This document shows, piece by piece, positions 1-5,072 of a stretch of 5,072 nt of DNA (position 1 is the first letter of the stretch; every line of letters begins with the position of its first letter). Source of the stretch: Lachnospiraceae bacterium (GTDB lineage: Bacteria; Bacillota; Clostridia; Lachnospirales; Lachnospiraceae). The stretch is from positions 1 through 5,072 of the forward strand of contig JAGCRJ010000316.1 of the NCBI GenBank assembly GCA_017964745.1, written 5' to 3'. Below the pieces are notes generated by a model that was not told the DNA's origin, ran no database searches, and worked only from the letters and a program-made list of their open reading frames with translations. The translations under genes were made by a program, and so were the position numbers.

Positions 1-1235
1 GAAGAGTCGTGTATGTCTACAGCCAGGATGCATCAGTCCTCGGAGGCAGCATCGGTGAAATGCATGCACGCAAGATCGTAAATCTTTACGATATGGCAAT
101 AAAAACAGGATGTCCCGTTATCGGCATAGTTGATTGTGCCGGCATGAGACTTGAAGAGGGATCCGATGCCCTTTACGCATTCGGCCGTATCTACGGACGT
201 ATGACCAAGGCAAGCGGAGTCATTCCCCAGATCACTGCGGTTGTAGGAAACTGCGGCGGCGGTGCAGGTCTTTTCTCGAGACTTTCAGACTTCACATTCA
301 TTGCTCCTGACGGAAAGCTTTTCGTAAGCGCACCCGATACCATTACCGGTAACTATACCGCGAAGAATGATACCGCAGGTGACAAGTTCCAGTCAGAGGT
401 TTCCGGAAACGCTACAAGGTGTGCTTCCGAGGCAGAACTTTTTGCAGCGGTAAGACAGCTCGTTTCCATCCTTCCTTCGAATAATGAAACTTCAAATGAC
501 GATCCCGAAGGCACCTGTGCCGACGATCTCAACAGAGCACTTGCAGTAACCGTTCCCGACGGTGCCGCAGCTCTTATCGAGAATATCGGTGACGCAGGTT
601 CATTCACAGAGATCAGGGCAGATTATGAGCCTTCCATGGTAACCGCATTCATCAAGCTTGACGGTGTGCTTACCGGTGTTGTTGCAAACAATGCTCTGAA
701 GGCAGGCGCTGACGGCAAGGCTGTCAAGATCGACAACGTTCTTACGGCTGACGGATGTGATAAGGCTGCTGATTTCGTTAACTTCTGTGATGCGTTTGAT
801 ATTCCTGTTCTTTCCCTTACCAATGTCAAGGGATTCGATGCTTCCCTCGAGAACGAGAAGAGGATCGCAAGAAGCGCTGCAAAGCTTGCTGCTGCTTTTG
901 CTTCCGCATCAGTTCCCAAGGTTAACGTTATCACCGGAGATGCTATAGGTAATGCCGCTAACATCATGAATGCCAAGGCACTCGGTTCCGATATCACCAT
1001 CAGCTGGTCAAGTGCCAAGGTCGGTATCATGGACGGAAAGCTTGCAGCACAGATAACCGGAGCTGACGCTTCCTCTATCGATGCGGGAATGTCAGGTGCC
1101 GCAGATGCCGCACGCCGCGGATATGTTGATCAGGTCATCGCCGCTGCAGATACCCGTAAGTATGTTATCGCATCCTTCGAGATGCTTTATTCCAAGCGCG
1201 GAGAAGATATTTACAAGAAGCATACATCCATTTGA
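1..1235 (+). CDS. Acyl-CoA-type carboxyltransferase subunit (MmdA / PCC-beta / transcarboxylase 12S-like), 5' end missing
   Basis: Soluble cytoplasmic carboxyltransferase of the crotonase-fold family, predicted to move a carboxyl group between an acyl-CoA and biotin on the carrier encoded two genes downstream. The frame is open to the left edge (first whole codon at 3), and the visible protein begins mid-domain just before SQDASVLGGSIGEMHA, the counterpart of the family's QDFTVxGGSLxExHA block. The GTG at 9 is therefore internal, and I infer roughly 60 to 80 N-terminal residues are missing. Counting from that GTG, the N-half has GNCGGGAG (80-87), the first oxyanion-hole loop, and the linker begins at LPSNN (155-159). 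The C-half has FCDAFDIPVLSL (259-270) and VPKVNVITG (302-310). The tail GYVDQVI and EMLYSKR matches the family end. Oddities: the usual GGAYDVM is GNAANIM (314-320), and the region after IMDG is short and lacks the EGAVNI-type block. The substrate is uncertain, with methylmalonyl-, malonyl- or glutaconyl-CoA all possible. Family is confident, substrate is not. Confidence 0.9.
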   Translation, partial: RVVYVYSQDASVLGGSIGEMHARKIVNLYDMAIKTGCPVIGIVDCAGMRLEEGSDALYAFGRIYGRMTKASGVIPQITAVVGNCGGGAGLFSRLSDFTFIAPDGKLFVSAPDTITGNYTAKNDTAGDKFQSEVSGNATRCASEAELFAAVRQLVSILPSNNETSNDDPEGTCADDLNRALAVTVPDGAAALIENIGDAGSFTEIRADYEPSMVTAFIKLDGVLTGVVANNALKAGADGKAVKIDNVLTADGCDKAADFVNFCDAFDIPVLSLTNVKGFDASLENEKRIARSAAKLAAAFASASVPKVNVITGDAIGNAANIMNAKALGSDITISWSSAKVGIMDGKLAAQITGADASSIDAGMSGAADAARRGYVDQVIAAADTRKYVIASFEMLYSKRGEDIYKKHTSI

Positions 1236-1241
1236 GGAAGG
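1234..1241 (+). promoter_or_regulatory. Shine-Dalgarno site deciding the OadG-like start
   Basis: GAGGAAGG lies 8 bases before the ATG at 1250 and overlaps the TGA stop (1233-1235) of the upstream gene, which suggests translational coupling. It supports ATG 1250 over the in-frame TTG at 1232. The TTG lies inside the preceding stop region, and starting there would add a charged hexapeptide in front of a clean lipoprotein signal. Confidence 0.75.
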
Positions 1242-1249
1242 ACATATAT

Positions 1250-2032
1250 ATGAAAAAATTCAGAGTCGTTATATTGTCGGTCATCCTCGGACTTCTCCTG
1301 TGTGCGTGCGGTAAAGAGCCTGTTTATAACGAGGCTCAGACCCAGAGAATGAATAATGCCGGAATGATCGCAACATCCTACGGCATTGATATTCTCCAGT
1401 CGATCGCACAGAAACCGGATCTTCTTTTCAGCACTCCCTATACCGATTTCACCTATGATGAGCTGGAGACGATCATGAGTGAATACATCGGATTCAATGT
1501 TGACGGATATGCATTTGCAAATGCCATCAGCAGCTTTGAGAAGGGACTTGCGGAGACCGGTGCGATAATAAGCATGGGAGAACCTGTAGTGACCCTTGAC
1601 GGAAACGAGATCATTGTCGATGTTGAGTGCGTATGTGAAAAGAGATATGCAGATGTTGAGATGATCTTTACCAACGATCTTTACAATCCCCGTATGACCA
1701 GTGCCGCATTCAATGCCAGATACACACTTGGCGAGAAGATGTCCAAGGCAGGTCTTAACACCGTTATCGGAATGGGCACGGTTTTCGTAATGCTCATTAT
1801 CATCTCATTCATCATCTCGCTCTTCGGTCTCTTTTCCGGAACCGGCAAGAAGAATGATAAGACTGAGGACGGAATTGACAGGGCAGTTAAGCAGATCGAA
1901 AAGAATGAGACTGCAGAGATGGGTGATGCCCAGCTTGTTGCAGTCATAGCGGCTGCGATCGCTGCATATGAAGGAACTACAAGCACGGACGGATTTGTGG
2001 TCCGTTCAATCAGAAAGATCAAGAGACAATAA
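1250..2032 (+). CDS. OadG-like gamma/delta subunit of the sodium-pumping decarboxylase, lipoprotein form
   Basis: Small membrane subunit that, in the family, anchors the soluble carboxyltransferase to the beta subunit. The ATG at 1250 gives 260 residues. Residues 1-20 are a lipoprotein signal (KK, hydrophobic core, lipobox L17-C18-A19-C20), so C20 should be lipidated. Residues 21-170 form an extracytoplasmic region that I cannot assign to a named domain; it has a C127-V-C129 pair. One transmembrane segment spans about 171-194 (GMGTVFVMLIIISFIISLFG), followed by a KK-rich stretch that fits an inward C-terminus. The cytoplasmic tail ends with LVAVIAAAIAAYEG (229-242) and FVVRSIRK (249-256), the signature I recognise from clostridial OadG proteins. 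At 260 residues it is far longer than the enterobacterial OadG (about 80-90). It has no histidine, so the His-rich metal-binding tail described for Klebsiella OadG is absent. It sits 14 bases after the carboxyltransferase and 18 before the biotin carrier. The OadG assignment is firm; the role of the outer domain is unknown. Confidence 0.87.
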   Translation: MKKFRVVILSVILGLLLCACGKEPVYNEAQTQRMNNAGMIATSYGIDILQSIAQKPDLLFSTPYTDFTYDELETIMSEYIGFNVDGYAFANAISSFEKGLAETGAIISMGEPVVTLDGNEIIVDVECVCEKRYADVEMIFTNDLYNPRMTSAAFNARYTLGEKMSKAGLNTVIGMGTVFVMLIIISFIISLFGLFSGTGKKNDKTEDGIDRAVKQIEKNETAEMGDAQLVAVIAAAIAAYEGTTSTDGFVVRSIRKIKRQ

Positions 2033-2050
2033 TCCTCGGAGGGAAATAAA

Positions 2051-2419
2051 ATGAAAAATTATACCATTACCGTAAACGGAACCGCATATGCAGTAACCGT
2101 AGAAGAGAACGGCGCAGCACCCGCAGTAGCAGCACCCGCTAAGCCCGCTGCAGCAGCACCCGCTCCCGCAGCAGCACCCGCTGCAGCAAAGAGCGCAGGC
2201 GCAGGAAGCATCAAGGTTGAAGCCGGAGCAGCAGGAAAGGTTCTCAAGGCTGTCAAGAATGTCGGCGACGCTGTCAAGAAGGGTGATCCCGTTGTTGTTA
2301 TCGAGTCCATGAAGATGGAGATCAACTGTGTAGCTCCCCAGGACGGAACCGTTGCAAGCATTGATTGCAATGCAGGAGATCCCGTAGAAGCAGGAGCAGT
2401 TCTTGCAACCCTCAACTGA
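2051..2419 (+). CDS. Biotin carrier protein (GcdC / MmdC / transcarboxylase 1.3S-like)
   Basis: Mobile carrier that takes a carboxyl group on biotin from the carboxyltransferases to the membrane beta subunit. The protein has 122 residues, a normal size for free-standing carriers. The N-terminus (1-20) has the YTITVNGTAYAVTVEE pattern typical of this family. Residues 22-47 form an Ala/Pro-rich flexible linker, and residues 53-121 a biotinyl domain with the attachment motif ESMKME (85-90), making K88 the biotinylated lysine. The GD.V..GAVLATL ending completes the fold. Unusually, the PMPG turn ahead of the domain in many carriers is replaced by GAAG (59-62). The ATG is preceded by GGAGGG (2038-2043) at 7 bases. 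It is the only biotin domain in the window, so it probably serves both carboxyltransferases. A lipoyl domain is unlikely because of the MKM context. Biotinylation needs a BirA-type ligase encoded elsewhere. Confidence 0.95.
   Translation: MKNYTITVNGTAYAVTVEENGAAPAVAAPAKPAAAAPAPAAAPAAAKSAGAGSIKVEAGAAGKVLKAVKNVGDAVKKGDPVVVIESMKMEINCVAPQDGTVASIDCNAGDPVEAGAVLATLN
2114..2182 (+). repeat. Four in-frame copies of GCAGCACCCGC(T) encoding Ala-Ala-Pro-Ala
   Basis: Near-identical 11-12 base units start at 2114, 2129, 2153 and 2171, all in the reading frame of the biotin carrier gene. They encode AAPA at residues 22, 27, 35 and 41. They make the flexible arm between the N-terminal strand and the biotinyl domain. 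Spacing is irregular (15, 24, 18 bases), so this is a degenerate interspersed repeat, not a strict tandem array. Confidence 0.8.
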
Positions 2420-2438
2420 TGAAACGAAGGAGTAACCA

Positions 2439-3590
2439 ATGAGTTATTTTTTGACTACGCTGGACAACCTCGTTCATCAGACAGCGTTCTTCAACCTTAC
2501 GGTTGGAAACTACATAATGATCGCGGTTGCCTGCTTTTTCCTTTATCTGGCTATTGCCAAACAGTATGAGCCGCTTCTCCTTGTGCCCATCGCATTCGGA
2601 ATGCTGCTCGTTAATATCTATCCCGACATTATCCTCTCTGCAGAGGAGGCACCCAACGGTGCCGGCGGACTCCTTTACTATTTCTATAAGCTCGATGAGC
2701 TTGCGATCCTTCCTTCGCTCATATTCATGGGTGTAGGTGCACAGACGGACTTCGGTCCCCTTATCGCAAACCCCAAGAGCTTCCTTCTCGGAGCCGCAGC
2801 TCAGTTCGGAATTTTCATGGCATATTTCGGAGCTATCTTTATGGGATTCAACGATAAGGCAGCTGCAGCAATCTCCATCATCGGAGGAGCTGACGGACCT
2901 ACATCGATATTCCTTGCAGGTAAGCTCGGACAGACCGCACTTTTAGGACCTATCGCGGTTGCCGCATATTCCTACATGAGCCTTGTTCCCATTATTCAGC
3001 CTCCCATCATGAAGCTTTTCACCACCAAAAAGGAAAGAGCAATCAAGATGGGTCAGCTCAGACCCGTATCAAAGCTGGAGAAGATCCTCTTCCCCATCAT
3101 CATCACCATCGTTGTTTGTATGGTACTTCCCACCACCGCACCCCTTATCGGTATGCTGATGCTGGGTAACCTTTTCAAGGAGAGCGGAGTTGTACGTCAG
3201 CTCACCGAGACCGCTTCAAACGCAATGATGTATATCGTTGTTATCTTCCTCGGAACGAGCGTCGGTGCAACCACTTCCGCAGAGGCTTTCCTTAACCTCA
3301 ATACCATCAAGATCGTCGTTCTCGGTCTGATAGCATTCGCGTTCGGTACACTTGCCGGAGTATTGTTCGGTAAGCTTATGTGTGTCGCTACGGGTGGCAA
3401 GGTTAATCCTCTTATCGGATCTGCCGGAGTTTCCGCAGTTCCCATGGCAGCAAGAGTTTCACAGAAGGTCGGTTCCGAAGAGGATCCCACCAACTTCCTT
3501 CTCATGCATGCAATGGGTCCCAATGTTGCCGGAGTTATCGGTACCGCAGTTTGCGCAGGTACATTCATGGCAATGTTCGGTGTATTTTGA
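2439..3590 (+). CDS. oadB: Sodium-translocating decarboxylase beta subunit (OadB / GcdB / MmdB family)
   Basis: Integral-membrane subunit that decarboxylates carboxybiotin and uses the released energy to export sodium ions. The protein has 383 residues, matching the shorter GcdB/MmdB class rather than the ~430-residue enterobacterial OadB. Hydrophobic segments alternate with short loops along the whole chain. Key signatures are intact: GGADGPT (149-155, D152), YSYMSLVPIIQPPIM (177-191), and NPLIGSAGVSAVPMAARVSQ (323-342). By family alignment from memory, D152, Y179, N323, G327 and S332 correspond to the Klebsiella OadB residues D203, Y229, N373, G377 and S382 implicated in sodium binding and transport. 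The pump therefore looks functional. The MHAMGPNVAGVIG block near the end is also conserved. AAGGAG (2427-2432) precedes the ATG by 6 bases. The gene lies 19 bases after the biotin carrier and 21 before the OadA-like gene. The family is certain, but which carboxyltransferase it chiefly serves is not. Confidence 0.97.
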   Translation: MSYFLTTLDNLVHQTAFFNLTVGNYIMIAVACFFLYLAIAKQYEPLLLVPIAFGMLLVNIYPDIILSAEEAPNGAGGLLYYFYKLDELAILPSLIFMGVGAQTDFGPLIANPKSFLLGAAAQFGIFMAYFGAIFMGFNDKAAAAISIIGGADGPTSIFLAGKLGQTALLGPIAVAAYSYMSLVPIIQPPIMKLFTTKKERAIKMGQLRPVSKLEKILFPIIITIVVCMVLPTTAPLIGMLMLGNLFKESGVVRQLTETASNAMMYIVVIFLGTSVGATTSAEAFLNLNTIKIVVLGLIAFAFGTLAGVLFGKLMCVATGGKVNPLIGSAGVSAVPMAARVSQKVGSEEDPTNFLLMHAMGPNVAGVIGTAVCAGTFMAMFGVF

Positions 3591-3611
3591 TTAATTTGAA
3601 AGGATAAGAAA

Positions 3612-5030
3612 ATGGCTGAAATTACTAAAAAACCCGTTGGGATTATGGAGACAGTCTTAAGAGACGCTCACCAGTCCCTTATCGCTACAAGAATGCCTAC
3701 CGAGATCATGCTTCCCATCGTAGAGAAAATGGATAAGGTAGGATACCATGCAGTAGAGTGCTGGGGCGGAGCTACATTCGACGCTTCACTCAGATTCCTC
3801 AAGGAAGATCCCTGGGAGAGACTCAGAAAGCTCCGTGACGGATTCAAGAACACCAAGCTTCAGATGCTCTTCAGAGGACAGAACATTCTCGGATACAGAC
3901 CTTATGCCGATGACGTTGTAGATGCTTTCGTTGAAAAGTCCATCGCAAACGGAATCGATATCATCAGGATCTTCGACTGCCTTAACGACCTGAGAAACCT
4001 TCAGGAAGCGGTTAATGCTACCAACGAGATCAAGAAGAGAGAGGGAAGGGGACATGCCCAGATCGCTCTTTCATATACTCTCGAGTATTGGGCAGACATG
4101 GCTAAGAAGATCGAAGAGATGGGTGCGGATTCCATCTGCATCAAGGACATGGCAGGACTTCTTCTTCCTTACAGAGCAGCAGAGCTCATCAAGGCTATGA
4201 AGGAGCAGACCAATCTTCCCATCCAGCTCCACACCCACTACACCTCAGGTGTTGCCAGCATGACATACCTCAAGGCTGTAGAGGCAGGCGTAGATGTTAT
4301 CGACTGTGCAATTTCTCCTTTTGCACTCGGAACTTCACAGCCCGCTACCGAGGTTATGGTAGAGACCTTCAAGGGAACTCCCTATGACACCGGTTACGAT
4401 CAGACTCTCCTTGCAGAGATCGCTGATTACTTCGCACCCTACAGAGATGAGTGCATCAAGAGCGGCCTCATGAACACCAAGGTTCTCGGCGTTAACATCA
4501 AGACCCTTCTTTATCAGGTTCCCGGCGGAATGCTTTCCAACATGGTCAGCCAGCTCAAGGAACAGAAGGCAGAGAACCGTTACAGAGACGTTCTCGAAGA
4601 GATCCCCAGAGTTCGTAAGGACTGCGGTGAGCCTCCTCTTGTTACACCTTCTTCACAGATCGTCGGAACCCAGGCTATCTTCAATGTCCTTCTCGGTGAG
4701 CGTTACAAGATGGCTACAGGTGAGTTCAAGGATCTCCTTCGCGGAAACTATGGCCAGACCGTTAAGCCCATGAACCAGGAGGTCATCGATAAGGTCATCC
4801 CCGGCGAGAAGCGTTCCACCGCAAGAAGTGCGGAAGCTACCGGCCATACCGAGCCCGAGCTTGCTACTCTCGAGGCTGAGATGAAGGAATGGAAGAAGCA
4901 GGATGAGGACGTGCTTTCATATGCACTGTTCCCTCAGGTTGCTACCGACTTCTTCAAGTATCGTGAAGCACAGCAGACCAAGGTAGATGCTGCAAAAGCA
5001 GATACCGAGAACAAGGCTTATCCCGTATAA
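3612..5030 (+). CDS. oadA: Oxaloacetate decarboxylase alpha / pyruvate carboxyltransferase subunit without biotin domain (transcarboxylase 5S-like)
   Basis: Soluble TIM-barrel carboxyltransferase that transfers the carboxyl group between oxaloacetate and biotin, yielding pyruvate in the decarboxylating direction. The 472-residue protein has all expected metal-site residues: D18 in VLRDAHQSLIATRM, K178 in CIKDMAGL (the lysine carbamylated in homologues), and H207/H209 in LHTHYTSG. FRGQNILGYR (87-96), RIFDCLNDLRN (119-129) and PGGMLSNMVSQL (304-315) are further hallmarks. The C-terminal PYC/OADA conserved region ends near SYALFPQVATDFFKYR (436-451). A short charged tail follows (452-472), with no biotinyl domain. 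Length and architecture match the 5S subunit of propionibacterial transcarboxylase and split PycB/OadA proteins, so it must use a carrier in trans, presumably the one encoded two genes upstream. The ATG follows GAAAGGA (3598-3604) by 7 bases. Pyruvate carboxylase subunit B is a possible alternative, but no biotin carboxylase is in view and the pump subunit is adjacent. Confidence 0.95.
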   Translation: MAEITKKPVGIMETVLRDAHQSLIATRMPTEIMLPIVEKMDKVGYHAVECWGGATFDASLRFLKEDPWERLRKLRDGFKNTKLQMLFRGQNILGYRPYADDVVDAFVEKSIANGIDIIRIFDCLNDLRNLQEAVNATNEIKKREGRGHAQIALSYTLEYWADMAKKIEEMGADSICIKDMAGLLLPYRAAELIKAMKEQTNLPIQLHTHYTSGVASMTYLKAVEAGVDVIDCAISPFALGTSQPATEVMVETFKGTPYDTGYDQTLLAEIADYFAPYRDECIKSGLMNTKVLGVNIKTLLYQVPGGMLSNMVSQLKEQKAENRYRDVLEEIPRVRKDCGEPPLVTPSSQIVGTQAIFNVLLGERYKMATGEFKDLLRGNYGQTVKPMNQEVIDKVIPGEKRSTARSAEATGHTEPELATLEAEMKEWKKQDEDVLSYALFPQVATDFFKYREAQQTKVDAAKADTENKAYPV

Positions 5031-5072
5031 TCACATTTGAAACTATCTTTAAGCCGGTGTTGCCTTATTGAC
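5031..5072 (+). other. 3' flank after the last gene, possible first arm of a terminator
   Basis: Forty-two bases follow the final stop. GCCGGTGTTGCC (5053-5064), followed by a T/A-rich stretch to the edge, could be the left arm and loop of a hairpin. The matching right arm and a T-run would lie outside the window. No complete inverted repeat is visible, so this is only a suspicion. Confidence 0.2.

Noticed and set aside
9..11. GTG at 9 as the real start of the first gene
   Set aside because: The frame is open upstream to the edge, no ribosome site can be seen before it, and the protein would begin in the middle of the conserved N-half of the carboxyltransferase fold.
623..1030. Minus-strand open frame of 135 codons opposite the carboxyltransferase
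   Set aside because: It is a shadow of a conserved plus-strand gene. The Ala/Leu/Ser-rich translation reflects antisense codon bias.
1232..1249. TTG at 1232 as start of the OadG-like gene
   Set aside because: It overlaps the upstream stop and the Shine-Dalgarno sequence itself. ATG 1250 has an 8-base spacing and gives a standard lipoprotein signal.
1236..1249. Internal promoter or attenuator in the intergenic gaps
   Set aside because: All four gaps are 14 to 21 bases and are filled by ribosome sites. None has room for a -35/-10 pair or a hairpin.
2034..2042. CCTCGGAGG near-palindrome before the biotin carrier start
   Set aside because: The arms are four bases with a one-base centre, too short to form a hairpin. 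It is explained by the GGAGGG ribosome site.
2059..2439. Minus-strand open frame of 126 codons opposite the biotin carrier
   Set aside because: It arises from the GC-rich alanine codons of the carrier gene, has no separate ribosome site, and its product is a low-complexity mirror of the linker.
3197..3568. Minus-strand open frame of 123 codons opposite the beta subunit
   Set aside because: It lies entirely within a strongly conserved gene on the other strand, and its translation resembles no known protein.

Overview
The window is wall-to-wall coding on the + strand. It holds five closely spaced genes that form most or all of one operon for a biotin-dependent, sodium-translocating decarboxylase (or transcarboxylase). 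The order is: an acyl-CoA-type carboxyltransferase cut by the left edge; a membrane-anchored OadG-like small subunit made as a lipoprotein; a biotin carrier protein; the integral-membrane beta (sodium pump) subunit; and an oxaloacetate/pyruvate-type carboxyltransferase (OadA-like) that lacks its own biotin domain. Gaps between genes are only 14 to 21 bases. Each downstream gene has a purine-rich Shine-Dalgarno sequence 6 to 8 bases before its ATG. No gene, RNA, mobile element or CRISPR array is visible on the minus strand.

The organism is most likely a gut or rumen Clostridia member, probably near Lachnospiraceae. This is an inference from strong AGGAGG-type ribosome sites, a Gram-positive-style lipoprotein signal, the OadG C-terminal signature, the divergent carboxyltransferase type, roughly balanced base composition and frequent AGA, CTT/CTC and CCC codons. 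Species cannot be named from this.

Predicted cooperation: the two soluble carboxyltransferases each exchange a carboxyl group with the single biotin carrier. The OadA-like subunit would work on oxaloacetate/pyruvate, and the first subunit on an acyl-CoA pair such as methylmalonyl-/propionyl-CoA or malonyl-/acetyl-CoA. Carboxybiotin is decarboxylated at the beta subunit with export of sodium ions, and the OadG-like protein holds the complex at the membrane. The presence of both carboxyltransferase types beside one carrier and one pump resembles the propionibacterial transcarboxylase (12S + 5S + 1.3S) with a sodium pump added. This is the most interesting aspect of the window.

The operon continues upstream of the left edge, so its promoter and any regulatory element are not visible. 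After the last stop codon only 42 bases remain. They may contain the first arm of a terminator cut by the right edge.
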